Shown here one piece after another: positions 35,948 to 44,798 of a stretch of DNA of 64,000 bases; the first letter of the stretch is position 1, and each line of letters starts with the position of its first letter. Below the pieces are notes generated by a model. The model was not told where the DNA came from. It searched no databases and worked only from the letters and a program-made list of their open reading frames with translations. A program made the position numbers and the translations under genes. The stretch is from Microbacteriaceae bacterium. GTDB taxonomy: Bacteria > Actinomycetota > Actinomycetes > Actinomycetales > Microbacteriaceae. The stretch spans positions 22,664-86,663 of the forward strand of contig WQZN01000012.1 in assembly GCA_009780695.1 (NCBI GenBank), written 5' to 3'.

Positions 35948-36847
35948 TCACCCGAGGAGCGCCTGCTCCATGCCTTCGCGCCCCATGCGCGCCATGGCCC
36001 CGGACCCGTCGCTCGCGGCGAAGGCCGAGCTCGCCATCGTCACGGCCCACGCGCGGGCCCGAGCCCAGAGCGCGTCGTCGATCGGGTGCTGCGCGGCATC
36101 CGCATAGCGCGCCCTGAACTCGGCGCGGCCGGCCGGTGTGAAGTGCAGCCATGCGGCGGCGAGGTCGGTCGCGGGGTCGCCCGCCGTCACGTCGCCGAAG
36201 TCGACGACCGTGGCGAGCGCGCCGGATGCCGCGACGACCACGTTGCCCGGGTGCGGGTCCCCGTGCAGCCAGAGCGGCGCTCTCGCCCACACCGGCGCCG
36301 CGAGACCGGCGTCCCAGACGGCGGTCAGCGCCGAGAGCTCGGTGGCCGGCATCCGACCCGCCATGCCCGCGAGACGCGCGAGCACCGCGCTCGTCCGCGA
36401 GGCGAGCGGCACGCCGCGCACGGGGTTGACGGGGGCGTCGACGGATGCCGGCACGTGCAGCGCCGCGAGGAACTCGGCCAGCTGCGCCGCGTAGGCGTCG
36501 CGCGCGGCAGGCGCGAGGTGCGCCCCCGGCTCGCCCTCGACCCACGGGATGACCGACCACGCGAACGGGAAGTCCGGCCCCGGCTGCCCCTCGGCGACCG
36601 GCACGGGCAGCGGCAGCTCGACGAGCCACTGCAGCAGCGGCAGGCAGCGCTGCTCGTGCTCGATGAGCCGCGCGGCGACCTCGCGGCGCGGCATCCTGAT
36701 CGCCAGCCGGCTGCCGAGACGGAAGAGCGCATTGTCCCAGCCCTGCGCGACGAGCGCGACCTCGCCCGCGAGCTCGGGGAACTGCGCCGCCACGAGGCGG
36801 GCGGCGAGGTCTTGATCGACGGCTATGTCGGCGTGCGGGATGTCCAC
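35948..36847 (-). CDS. Aminoglycoside phosphotransferase-family kinase
   Basis: This 299-residue small-molecule kinase has the APH fold. LWLHGDPHPGNVV is the catalytic loop (about residues 197-209) and VVDFGDVTAGDPATDLA supplies the metal-binding Asp. The C-terminal region is helical. The target could be an antibiotic or a metabolite; nothing here decides it. The GTG at 36847 is preferred over an ATG at 36880 because GGAG lies 5 nt upstream of the GTG. Confidence 0.85.
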   Translation of the reverse strand: MDIPHADIAVDQDLAARLVAAQFPELAGEVALVAQGWDNALFRLGSRLAIRMPRREVAARLIEHEQRCLPLLQWLVELPLPVPVAEGQPGPDFPFAWSVIPWVEGEPGAHLAPAARDAYAAQLAEFLAALHVPASVDAPVNPVRGVPLASRTSAVLARLAGMAGRMPATELSALTAVWDAGLAAPVWARAPLWLHGDPHPGNVVVAASGALATVVDFGDVTAGDPATDLAAAWLHFTPAGRAEFRARYADAAQHPIDDALWARARAWAVTMASSAFAASDGSGAMARMGREGMEQALLG

Positions 36848-36916
36848 GGGGTCTCCATAGGATTCACATCGGCTCGCCATGGCCGGGTCTCGGGCACGGG
36901 GTCTGTCATTGCTGAC

Positions 36917-38317
36917 ATGAGCGAGATCAACGGTAATGGGCAGCAGTCTTCAGGGGCGCCGGCGGCACCCGTTCCGCCGCAGCGCGAGTACTTCACGAAG
37001 CGGCAGACGCTCCTCGTCGGGGCCTCGACCGTCGTCGCCGCGTGCCTCGGCGTCGGCGGCGTGTTCGCGGTGCAGGATGCCTTCAGCATCGCGCGCTCCC
37101 TCGTCGGGGTGCACCAGACCACCGGTCAGAGCGTCGTCGGGCTCGGGGGCGGTTCGGGCTCGGCCGGCAGCGGCTACGGTTCCGGGTCGAGCAGCGGCTA
37201 CGGCTACTCGGGCGGTTTCGGCGGCTCGAGCGGCCTCGGCTCGAACGGGTCGTACGGCTACGGCGGCGGCTCGGGCTCGTACGGCGGGAGTTCGGGTGGC
37301 TCCGGCAGCTCGGGCTCGCAGACCTCCGACGCCGTCACCGGCACGGCCGCGACCGCGGCCCAGTCGAAGGGCATCGTGCTCATCGACACGCAGCTCGGCT
37401 ACCAGAACGCCGAGGCGGCGGGCACGGGCATCGTGCTCAGCTCGTCGGGCGAGATCCTCACCAACAACCACGTGATCGAGGGCGCGACGTCCATCAAGGT
37501 CGAGGTCGTCTCGACCGGCAAGACCTATACCGCGAAGGTCGTGGGCGACGACGCCACGCACGACATCGCCGTGTTGCAGTTGCAGGGGGCATCCGGCCTC
37601 ACGAAGGCGTCGCTCGACGCGGCGCACACGGTCTCGACGGGCGATTCCGTGACGGGCGTCGGCAACGCCGAGGGGGCGGGCTCGCTCGCCGCCGCGACCG
37701 GATCCGTCACCGGCCTCGGCCAGAGCATCACGACGCAGGCCGAGAGTTCGTCGCCCTCCGAGTCGCTCACCGGACTCATCGAGACGAACGCCGCCATCCA
37801 GCCGGGCGACTCGGGCGGCCCGCTCTACGACGCGGCGGGCAAGATCGTCGGCGTGGATGTCGCGGCGTCGGCATCCGGCGCGGCCGACTCCTACGCCATC
37901 CCGCTGAAGACCGCACTGTCGATCGCGAAGCAGATCGAGTCGGGCACGGCCTCGAGCGACGTGCAGCTCGGTTACCCGGCGTTCCTGGGCGTCGAGCTGT
38001 CGGCGACCGGGGATGCCGCGGGCAACGGATTCGGCGGCGGCCAGTTCGGCGGCGCCGGCTCGACGGGCTCGACCGGTTCGACGACCTCCGGCGCGACGAT
38101 CGCCGGGGTCACGGCGAGCGGCCCGGCCGAGCAGGCCGGCCTCACCGCCGGCGACACCATCACGGCGGTCGACGGTCAGACCGTCGCCTCGGCCACCGAG
38201 CTGCAGACGGCGCTCAAGGCGCACCGGCCCGGCGACACCGTGAAGGTCTCGTGGACCGACGCGAACGGCGCCGCGCACGAGGCATCCATCACCCTCACGC
38301 AGGGCCCGGCCGCCTAG
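36917..38317 (+). CDS. HtrA/DegP-like serine protease with PDZ domain
   Basis: This 466-residue membrane-anchored protease acts outside the cytoplasm. A short cytoplasmic tail precedes a membrane helix (about 32-52). A Gly/Ser/Tyr-rich low-complexity linker follows (about 75-135), then the trypsin-like domain with triad His about 185 (TNNHVIE), Asp about 216 and Ser about 299 (GDSGGPL). A C-terminal PDZ domain (about 395-460, SGPAEQAGLTAGDTI) completes it. Such proteases degrade or chaperone misfolded exported proteins. A TGTCAT sequence 7 nt before the ATG may be the -10 box. It is divergent from the APH-type gene. Confidence 0.93.
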   Translation: MSEINGNGQQSSGAPAAPVPPQREYFTKRQTLLVGASTVVAACLGVGGVFAVQDAFSIARSLVGVHQTTGQSVVGLGGGSGSAGSGYGSGSSSGYGYSGGFGGSSGLGSNGSYGYGGGSGSYGGSSGGSGSSGSQTSDAVTGTAATAAQSKGIVLIDTQLGYQNAEAAGTGIVLSSSGEILTNNHVIEGATSIKVEVVSTGKTYTAKVVGDDATHDIAVLQLQGASGLTKASLDAAHTVSTGDSVTGVGNAEGAGSLAAATGSVTGLGQSITTQAESSSPSESLTGLIETNAAIQPGDSGGPLYDAAGKIVGVDVAASASGAADSYAIPLKTALSIAKQIESGTASSDVQLGYPAFLGVELSATGDAAGNGFGGGQFGGAGSTGSTGSTTSGATIAGVTASGPAEQAGLTAGDTITAVDGQTVASATELQTALKAHRPGDTVKVSWTDANGAAHEASITLTQGPAA

Positions 38318-38335
38318 CCGGCCGCGACGATTCGA

Positions 38336-38398
38336 CGGAAACGGGTCGATAGGGCGGAGCGAACCCCTCGGGGTCTCCGCACTATCGACCCGTTTCCG
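38336..38398. terminator. Bidirectional terminator hairpin
   Basis: Perfect 17-bp arms CGGAAACGGGTCGATAG and complement (38336-38352 and 38382-38398) enclose smaller stems GCGGAG/CTCCGC and CCCC/GGGG. It lies between the convergent htrA-like and tipA-like genes. Confidence 0.85.
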
Positions 38399-38403
38399 CG
38401 CGT

Positions 38404-39183
38404 TCAGCCGATGTAGTGCTCGAGCGCCGCGCGCACGAACTCCGCCCCCGCCGTGCCGCCGTAGTTGGCGGCGAAGCGCTCGTCGGCGACGTACATCGCG
38501 GCGAGGCCGAGCACGTAGGCACGCAACGCCTCGGGGTCGCCCGAGGCGGCGGGCGTGCCGGGCACACTGCGCAGCCAGTCCACGTGCGCCGCCGCGAGCG
38601 CTTGCGCCTCGGGGGCCGTCGGCGAGGCATCCGCCCGCGCCAGCTCGACCCACGCCTCATTGCGCTCGATCTGCTCGCGCTTCAGCTGCTGCTTCTCGGC
38701 GGGGGTCTTCGACTCCCACCACGCGGTGCTGCGGGCGTAGGCGTCGGCGCCCCAGCGCCGCTCGACCTCGTCCTTGTACTGCGTGTGGTCGAAGCCGTCG
38801 AACATCTCGGTCATGTCGGGTTCCTCTCCTGCTCTGATGGCGGCGAGCGTGCGGCGCACGGACTCGCGTTGACGGGCGAGGCGATCCTGCTCGGCGCCGA
38901 GGCGCTCGATCTGCTCCTCGAGCGCCGTCTCGATGTCGGTGTGCCGGTCGAGCACCTCGGCGATGCGCGGCAGCGACAGCCCGAGCTGGCGCAGCACGAG
39001 GATGCGCTGCAGCCGCACGAGGCCCGCGCCGTCGTAGTAGCGGTAGCCGTTCTCGCCGATGCGCGCGGGCGTGAGGATGCCGAGATCGCCGTAGTGCCGC
39101 AGCGTGCGGCTCGTCGTGCCGGTCATCGCGGCGACCGCGGTGATCGGCCACTCGGCCGGGGTCCTGCTGCTCGTCTCGCTCAC
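38404..39183 (-). CDS. MerR family regulator with TipAS domain
   Basis: This 259-residue protein has an N-terminal MerR winged helix (about 13-80, TLRHYGDLGILTPARIGENGYRYYD). A dimerising coiled coil follows (about 85-120), then a TipAS antibiotic-recognition domain (about 145-255, with YKDEVERRWGADAYARS). TipA-type proteins activate transcription on binding peptide-like drugs. The start is a GTG with a TACCGT -10 box 7 nt upstream, so the mRNA is probably leaderless. It should regulate its own promoter, which has the 19-bp spacer typical of MerR targets. Confidence 0.92.
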   Translation of the reverse strand: MSETSSRTPAEWPITAVAAMTGTTSRTLRHYGDLGILTPARIGENGYRYYDGAGLVRLQRILVLRQLGLSLPRIAEVLDRHTDIETALEEQIERLGAEQDRLARQRESVRRTLAAIRAGEEPDMTEMFDGFDHTQYKDEVERRWGADAYARSTAWWESKTPAEKQQLKREQIERNEAWVELARADASPTAPEAQALAAAHVDWLRSVPGTPAASGDPEALRAYVLGLAAMYVADERFAANYGGTAGAEFVRAALEHYIG

Positions 39184-39190
39184 AGAAGCG

Positions 39191-39221
39191 ACGGTAGGCG
39201 TTGACGTTGCGTCAATGTCAA
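39191..39221 (-). promoter_or_regulatory. MerR-type promoter of the tipA-like gene
   Basis: On the minus strand, TTGACA (39221-39216) and TACCGT (39196-39191) are separated by 19 bp rather than 17. A perfect dyad TTGACG-CAA-CGTCAA (39201-39215) fills the spacer. This is the classic arrangement in which a MerR protein twists the DNA to align the two boxes. Confidence 0.8.
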
Positions 39222-39256
39222 GCGGGTGGGGGATGTCGCGCGGGATAGTGTCGAGC

Positions 39257-40216
39257 ATGCCCGTCCGCACGCAATGGTCCGACCTTCCCCCGGCGCTCAC
39301 GCAGTGGGTGGAACAGCAGCTCGGCGCGCCGATCGTGCGGGCCACGACGCAGCTGACCGGGTTCTCCTCCGGCTCCGCCGACCTGGTCGAGACGCGCGAC
39401 GGGCGCCGCGCCTTCGTGAAGGCGGTGTCGCGGCACCGCAACGCGATCACCTTCGAGATCCACCGCACGGAAGCTGCGGTGATGCGGATGCTGCCGGCCG
39501 GGGTGCGCGTGCCCGAACTGCTCGGCGTGTTCGACGACGACGAGTGGGTGGCGCTGCTGCTGGCCGCGGTGGACGGCGAGCACCCGGGTGGACGGGGCGG
39601 CGCCGACATCCCCGCCGTCCTGGATGCGCTCGCGCAGCTGCCGCCTGCGCACGGCGAGCTGAGCACGCTGCCGCGGGTGCGGGACGAGCTGGCCGAGGCG
39701 TTCAACGGATGGAGTCGGCTGGCCGCCGACGGCGCGGACTCGACGCTGCCGCCGCTCGCGCTCGCCCTGCGCGACCGGATGGCTGCGGCCGCGGCCGGGG
39801 GCGCCGATGCGGTGGACGGCGAGCACCTGGTGCATCAGGACTGCCGCGCCGACAACGTGCTGATCGACCGCACGGGCGCCGCGTGGGTCATCGACTGGCC
39901 CTGGGCCTCGATCGGAGCCCGCTGGCTCGACGGCCTCACCTACCTGCTCGACGTCGTGCTGCGCGGTGAGCCGGTGGACGTCGATGAACACCTCGGGCAT
40001 CCGATCTTCGACGGGATGTCGCCCGACGACGCCGACGCCGTGCTCGCCGGACTCGCGGGCGCCTGGTACGACCTGGCGCGGCAGCCGGCATCCCCCGACA
40101 TGCCCACGATCCGCGCCTTCCAGCGGACGGAGGCGGACGCGGCCGTCACCTGGCTGTCGCGCCGATGGGCGAAGCGCGCCGCGGGCGCCGAGGATGTCAC
40201 GGCTGTCGCCGATTGA
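39257..40216 (+). CDS. Aminoglycoside phosphotransferase-family kinase
   Basis: This 319-residue APH-fold kinase has an ATP-lid strand DGRRAFVKAVS with the invariant lysine, the catalytic loop HLVHQDCRADNVLI (about 190-205), and VIDWPWASIGARWLD with the metal-binding Asp. HQDCRADN replaces the more usual HGDxxxxN. It is not a close relative of the other APH gene in this window. TAGTGT lies 5 nt before the ATG and may be the -10 box. It is divergent from the TipA-like regulator, which could control it. Confidence 0.84.
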   Translation: MPVRTQWSDLPPALTQWVEQQLGAPIVRATTQLTGFSSGSADLVETRDGRRAFVKAVSRHRNAITFEIHRTEAAVMRMLPAGVRVPELLGVFDDDEWVALLLAAVDGEHPGGRGGADIPAVLDALAQLPPAHGELSTLPRVRDELAEAFNGWSRLAADGADSTLPPLALALRDRMAAAAAGGADAVDGEHLVHQDCRADNVLIDRTGAAWVIDWPWASIGARWLDGLTYLLDVVLRGEPVDVDEHLGHPIFDGMSPDDADAVLAGLAGAWYDLARQPASPDMPTIRAFQRTEADAAVTWLSRRWAKRAAGAEDVTAVAD

Positions 40217-40255
40217 GCGGAGCGGCAGCGGGCGCTCGCCACGGGCGGCACGAAA

Positions 40256-40305
40256 TCTACTGTGGGGCATATCGGATGCCGGCATCCGATATGCCCCACA
40301 GTAGA
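40256..40305. repeat. Perfect 50-bp palindrome between convergent genes
   Basis: Two 25-bp arms (40256-40280 and 40281-40305) are exact reverse complements with no spacer; the centre reads GGATGCCGGCATCC. It lies 39 bp past the APH gene stop and 16 bp before the end of the convergent permease gene. A terminator role is plausible, though there is no T-tract. Confidence 0.85.
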
Positions 40306-40321
40306 AAACCTGCCCGGCAGA

Positions 40322-41224
40322 TCAGCCCTTCACTGCGCCCGCCGCGATGTTGGCGATGAAGTGCCGCGATCCGATGATGAAGATCGCGATGAGCGGCAGC
40401 ACGCTGATGAGGGCGCCGGCCATGACCCAGCCGTAGTTGGTCGAGTACATGGTGTTCAGCTGTGCGAGCGCAGGCTGGAGAGTCTGCACGTTCGGATTCA
40501 CCAGGATCACCAGGGGCCAGACGTAGTCGTTCCATGAGCCGATGAAGGTGAAGATGCCGAGGAAGGCGACGCCGCCGCGGAGCATGGGCAGACCGATGCT
40601 CCAATAGGTCCGGAAGAAGCCGGCGCCGTCGACGCGCGCCGACTCGATCAGCTCGTTCGGCAGGGAGGTCTCGCAGAACTGCCGGAGCAGGAAGATCCCG
40701 AAGGCGTTCGCGGCGCCGGGGATGATCAGCGCCTGCAGCCCGCCCACCCAGCCGAGCCGACTCATCAGCACGAAGCTCGGCACGAGCGAGAGGCTGCCGG
40801 GAACGAGGAAGGTGACGAGCAGGATGCGGAACAGCACCGTCTTCCCGGGGAACTCGAACTTGGCGAAGGTGAAGGCCGCGAGCGAGTCGAAGAACATCAC
40901 GAGGAGCGCCAGCGATCCCGAGACGATGAACGAGTTGCGCAGCGCCCCGAGCAGGTCGATGTTGCTGAGCACCCCGCGGATGTTGATCCAGAGCTGATTG
41001 CTCGGGAAGAAGTCGACGGGGAATCCGAAGATCTGCGCGGTCGTCTGCGTGGACATCGCGAACAGCCAATAGAAGGGGAACAGCGAGAGCAGCACGCCGA
41101 CCCAGATGCACGCGTGGGTGACGATGCGCGTGACGAGCCTTCTCCGGCGGGCCGTCTTGCCGTCGTGGCTGTTGAATCGCCGGATCGCCTCGGCGCTGCC
41201 GACGGCGGGAGCCATCGCGGTCAT
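40322..41224 (-). CDS. Carbohydrate ABC transporter permease, MalG type
   Basis: This 300-residue inner-membrane permease has six predicted helices and the EAA loop that contacts the ATPase (ESARVDGAGFFRTYWSIGLPM, about 205-225). Together with the upstream MalF-type permease it forms the channel of a sugar importer. Its ATG overlaps the stop of that permease gene (ATGA). No ATPase gene is in the cluster, so a shared ATPase such as an MsmK-like protein must serve it. Confidence 0.93.
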   Translation of the reverse strand: MTAMAPAVGSAEAIRRFNSHDGKTARRRRLVTRIVTHACIWVGVLLSLFPFYWLFAMSTQTTAQIFGFPVDFFPSNQLWINIRGVLSNIDLLGALRNSFIVSGSLALLVMFFDSLAAFTFAKFEFPGKTVLFRILLVTFLVPGSLSLVPSFVLMSRLGWVGGLQALIIPGAANAFGIFLLRQFCETSLPNELIESARVDGAGFFRTYWSIGLPMLRGGVAFLGIFTFIGSWNDYVWPLVILVNPNVQTLQPALAQLNTMYSTNYGWVMAGALISVLPLIAIFIIGSRHFIANIAAGAVKG

Positions 41225-42255
41225 CGTCCTGCCTCCTTCTTCGCGGTGTTGCGTTGTCGCCAGCGGCCGATCGGCCCGGGAAGAGCGCGACCGAACTCGT
41301 CCTCCTTGCGCCCGCTGACCAGGCGCCAGTTGATGATGGCGAACAGCAGCACGAGCACGAACAGCGCCCAGGCGATGGCCGACCCGTAGCCGAAGTCGAA
41401 GTTCTGGAAGGCCTGGTAGTACTGGTAGAGCACGATGGTCGACCCGGCGTTGTTCGTGCCGCCGGTGTTGCCGAGCAGCACCTGCGGCTCCGTGAAGAGG
41501 GACAGGCCGCCGATCGTCGAGGTGATGACCGTGAAGAGGATCACGGGGCGCAGCATCGGGATGGTGATCCGCGAGAAGATGCGCCAGGTTCCGGCGCCGT
41601 CCACCCGGGCCGAGTCGTAGATCTCGGACGAGATCGCCTGCAGACCCGCGAGGTAGATGATCGCGTTGTAGCCGGTGAAGCGCCAGATCACCATGAGCGC
41701 GATGGTGATCTTGATGCCCCATGGATCGGTGAGCCACGCCACCCCGGCGTTCGAGCCGCCGATCCACTTCAGGAAGGCGTTGGCCAGGCCGAACTGATCG
41801 GAGAACACCGAGCCGAACACGAGCGCGATGGCGACCATGGAGGTCACGTTCGGGATGAAGAGCGCGACTCGGTAGAACGACTTCAGCCGGATGTTCTGAT
41901 GCAGCAGGAACGCCACGACGAGCGCGATGAACAGCATCGGGATCGTCGAGATGATCCAGATGATGAAGGTGTTCGACACCGACTGCCAGAACCGCGCGTC
42001 TCCGAGGAGGTATTGGTACTGCTTCAGCCCCACGAAGGTCATCCGGCCCATGCCGTCCCAGTCGGTGAACGAGATCACGATCGAGAAGACGATGGGGAAG
42101 GCCCCGAAGACGACGAAGAGCAGGTAGAACGGCGCGATCGAGACATACTGCGGCCAGAAGCGCAGCGCCGATCGAGTGCGGGTTCCGCGTGCTTCGGAGA
42201 TCGGCCGGTTGCGCGGCTTGGCGCGCAGCGGCACCCCGGTGGTGTGCGCGGTCAT
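41221..42255 (-). CDS. Carbohydrate ABC transporter permease, MalF type
   Basis: This 344-residue permease has six or more helices and the EAA loop DSARVDGAGTWRIFSRITIPML (about 230-251). It pairs with the MalG-type permease encoded next. The ATG overlaps the stop of the binding-protein gene (ATGA), so all three genes are translationally coupled. It belongs to the CUT1 group, which imports di- and oligosaccharides, glycerol phosphate or similar compounds. Confidence 0.93.
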   Translation of the reverse strand: MTAHTTGVPLRAKPRNRPISEARGTRTRSALRFWPQYVSIAPFYLLFVVFGAFPIVFSIVISFTDWDGMGRMTFVGLKQYQYLLGDARFWQSVSNTFIIWIISTIPMLFIALVVAFLLHQNIRLKSFYRVALFIPNVTSMVAIALVFGSVFSDQFGLANAFLKWIGGSNAGVAWLTDPWGIKITIALMVIWRFTGYNAIIYLAGLQAISSEIYDSARVDGAGTWRIFSRITIPMLRPVILFTVITSTIGGLSLFTEPQVLLGNTGGTNNAGSTIVLYQYYQAFQNFDFGYGSAIAWALFVLVLLFAIINWRLVSGRKEDEFGRALPGPIGRWRQRNTAKKEAGR

Positions 42256-43547
42256 ACGTTCACTCCGTGCTTCCTCAGGACCTGATTGGTCTCGTTCACC
42301 GCGTCGTCCCACGCGCGATTCGGGTCTTTGCCGCCGGCTTCGACGTTCGCGATCTCCGTCGTGAAGTAGTTCGCGATCTGCTCGTAGGGCGAGATGAAGG
42401 CGCTCGGCACCGTCTCGGCCTGGGTCTTGAAGAAGGCCAGGGAATCCTGCGGACCGAAGAAGCCGTGGCTCGCGTCCTTCATCGTGCCGCCCGTCAATGC
42501 GGCCGGTGTCGAGGGGAAGAGCTGCACCTCGTTGTATGCCTGAGCCTGACGGGCCGCAGTCTGCGACCAGGTGATGAACTTGAAGGCGGCTTCCGGGTCC
42601 TGACAGGTGTGCGGGATCGCGAGGAAGGAGCCGCCGCTGTTGCCGGCGCGGACCGGCTGCGACGCGAGCCGCCAGGAGCCCTTCGTCTTCGGCGCGGTGT
42701 CGAGCAGAATCTGCGCCCACCAGACCGCCTCGATGTGCCCGGCGGTCTTCCCCGTCACCCAGCCGGCGTTCTGATCGGTGGCGATCTGCTGATTGCCGAG
42801 CACACCGGCCTTGATCGCCGTGACCGCGATGTCCCAGGCATCCTTGATCGCGGATCCCGGCCGGGTGTAGAGCGGGTCGCCGGCCCGGTTGAAATAGCGC
42901 TCCGGTGAGGCGTTCACGATCTGGTTGAACAGCTGGGTGGAGTTGATCAGCAGGTGGCTGCCGGTCTTCGCCCTGAGCTGCTTGCCCAGCTCGATCCACT
43001 CCGGCCAGGTGCGGACCGCCGCGGACACCGCGTCCGGGTCAGTCGGCAGACCTGCCTTCGCGAAGACGTCGGCGCGGTAGTAGAAGCCCGTCGGCCCGCT
43101 GTCGATCGGGAAGAAGCACATCCGGCCACTCGGCGTCTCGCCATAGCTCCACTTCCAGTCGAAGTACTGGCTCTTGAACGACTGGGCGCCGAACTTGTTC
43201 ATGTCGACGAACATGTCCTCGTCGAAGAAGTAGAGCGACACGTTCGAGTTGATCGCGACGATGTCCGGCACGTCGGCGTTGCCGGCGAGGCTCGTGCGCA
43301 GGCGCGTGTCCCAGTTCGTGTTCGCCGGCGTCATCGCGTTGAGGCGCTTGTTCGTCCCGGGGATGCCGTGCGCCGCATCCTTCAGCGCGGAAGGGTTCAT
43401 CGACCGGGGCCAGTACCAGAGCGTCAGCTCGTCCGTGCCGGCCGAGATCGATGCGGGGGAGGAGCACGCCGACAGCGCAGCGCTGAGCGAGAGGACACCG
43501 AGTCCCGCCGCTCCGGTGAGAAGTGATCTTCGCGACAGTGCGGCCAT
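42252..43547 (-). CDS. Sugar ABC transporter substrate-binding lipoprotein
   Basis: This 431-residue extracellular solute-binding protein (family 1) opens with SRRSLLTG, a twin-arginine-like start, and a lipobox LSAC (Cys28). Its body has ELTLWYWPRS, VPDIVAINS, SGPTGFYYRADVF and an aromatic-rich C-terminal half, as expected for sugar binding. A GAGGG ribosome site precedes the ATG. It is the first gene of the importer operon, controlled by a promoter with a LacI-type operator. The sugar is unknown. Confidence 0.93.
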   Translation of the reverse strand: MAALSRRSLLTGAAGLGVLSLSAALSACSSPASISAGTDELTLWYWPRSMNPSALKDAAHGIPGTNKRLNAMTPANTNWDTRLRTSLAGNADVPDIVAINSNVSLYFFDEDMFVDMNKFGAQSFKSQYFDWKWSYGETPSGRMCFFPIDSGPTGFYYRADVFAKAGLPTDPDAVSAAVRTWPEWIELGKQLRAKTGSHLLINSTQLFNQIVNASPERYFNRAGDPLYTRPGSAIKDAWDIAVTAIKAGVLGNQQIATDQNAGWVTGKTAGHIEAVWWAQILLDTAPKTKGSWRLASQPVRAGNSGGSFLAIPHTCQDPEAAFKFITWSQTAARQAQAYNEVQLFPSTPAALTGGTMKDASHGFFGPQDSLAFFKTQAETVPSAFISPYEQIANYFTTEIANVEAGGKDPNRAWDDAVNETNQVLRKHGVNV

Positions 43548-43667
43548 GAAAGCCCTCGTTTCTCGTCACTGAGTCCAAGGAGCGGACCCGCACGAGGCGG
43601 GCCCAGGTGGCGTCGCAGGCACCGCGCGATGCGGAGTCTGTGGCGCACGAACGTCCACGATGACGTC

Positions 43668-43718
43668 GTGAACGTTCACGGTGCGGGCTAGACTGTCACC
43701 CGCTCGATGGGCTGTCAA
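43668..43718 (-). promoter_or_regulatory. Promoter and LacI operator of the sugar importer
   Basis: On the minus strand, TTGACA (43718-43713) and CAGTCT (43695-43690) are spaced by 17 bp. The perfect dyad GTGAACGTTCAC (43668-43679) lies 10 bp downstream of the -10, in repressor position. The same dyad occurs at 44832-44843. Confidence 0.65.
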
Positions 43719-43789
43719 GGCTCGTGCTGAAGTCGTGCCGCGCGCGGTGACGCCGGCTCCGCCCGGCGCGCGCACTAGCATCGGATGCC

Positions 43790-44782
43790 ATGAGGCCGAG
43801 TCGGCGAGCGACGATCGTGGACATCGCATCCGCCGCGGGGGTCTCGAGGCAGACCGTGAGCCGGGCGATGAACGACATGCCCGACATCAACGCCGAGACG
43901 CGGCAACGTGTGCTGGATGTCGCGCGCGAACTGGGCTATCGGCCGTCGAGATTCGGGCGCGGTCTGGTCACGACGGGGCAGCAGACGATCGGCCTGCTCG
44001 TCGACAACCTGACCAACCCGTACTACGGCGAGCTCGCCGCCGCCGTCGTCGCGGATGCGGCGGGGGTGAACATGTCGGTGCTGCTGCTCGACACGAGCCG
44101 GGTCGAGGACGAGCACGCGTTCCTCACTGCGCTCGCCCCGCAGGTCGACGCCCTCGTCGGGTACGTGAAGATCGACCGACGCGAGCTGGACCTGCTTCTC
44201 CCCGGTGTCCCGGTCGTCCGCATCGATGTGCCGTCACGGGCCGGCGGCCCGCATTGGGGCGGGGTGCGCTTCGACCTCGAGCCCGGTGTGCGCGAGGCGG
44301 TCGACCATCTCCACGCGCACGGCGTGCGTCGGCCGCTCATGCTGGACAGCGATCCGTTGGAGAATCCGTCCGATCGCGCGCGCATGATGATCGACACCTG
44401 GGCCGCCCGCGGCGTCGAGATGTCGGTCGTCAGCGCCGGTGGCCAGGACGCGCGCTCCGGGGAGGAGGCGACGGCAGGGCGACTCGAGGCGGTGCGCGGG
44501 GCGGACGCCATCATGGCCTTCAACGACTACCTGGCATTCGGGGCGATGAAGACCCTGCGGAAGAACGGCATCCGGGTTCCCGAGGACACGCGGGTGATCG
44601 GCATCGACGGACTCGCCGCTGGAACGTACACTTCGCCGGAACTGACCACGCTGGGGGTCGACATGCGCGCGGTCGCGCGGTTCGCCGTCTCCACCGCCCG
44701 TCACCTGCTCGATCAAGACGGCTCGCCCGGTCGGCGGTGGACGAAGGTGGGCTACCGCCTGATCGTGCGCGAGTCCGCCTAA
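43790..44782 (+). CDS. LacI family transcriptional regulator
   Basis: This 330-residue repressor has the LacI helix-turn-helix at 6-30 (ATIVDIASAAGVSRQTVSRAM), the hinge, and a periplasmic-binding-protein-like sugar sensor domain. It lies between the divergent importer operon and the fused dehydrogenase gene, both of which carry GTGAACGTTCAC operators, so it should repress both until the sugar appears. A TAGCAT -10 box lies 8 nt before the ATG, with no ribosome site, suggesting a leaderless mRNA. Confidence 0.94.
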   Translation: MRPSRRATIVDIASAAGVSRQTVSRAMNDMPDINAETRQRVLDVARELGYRPSRFGRGLVTTGQQTIGLLVDNLTNPYYGELAAAVVADAAGVNMSVLLLDTSRVEDEHAFLTALAPQVDALVGYVKIDRRELDLLLPGVPVVRIDVPSRAGGPHWGGVRFDLEPGVREAVDHLHAHGVRRPLMLDSDPLENPSDRARMMIDTWAARGVEMSVVSAGGQDARSGEEATAGRLEAVRGADAIMAFNDYLAFGAMKTLRKNGIRVPEDTRVIGIDGLAAGTYTSPELTTLGVDMRAVARFAVSTARHLLDQDGSPGRRWTKVGYRLIVRESA

Positions 44783-44798
44783 CACGGCGTTGGGGGTA

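Noticed and set aside
33553..36900. Defence island around HigBA, the zeta-like kinase and the APH genes
   Set aside because: The genes do not form one operon, no nuclease or known defence effector is present, and base composition does not visibly change; a chance cluster of accessory genes is simpler.
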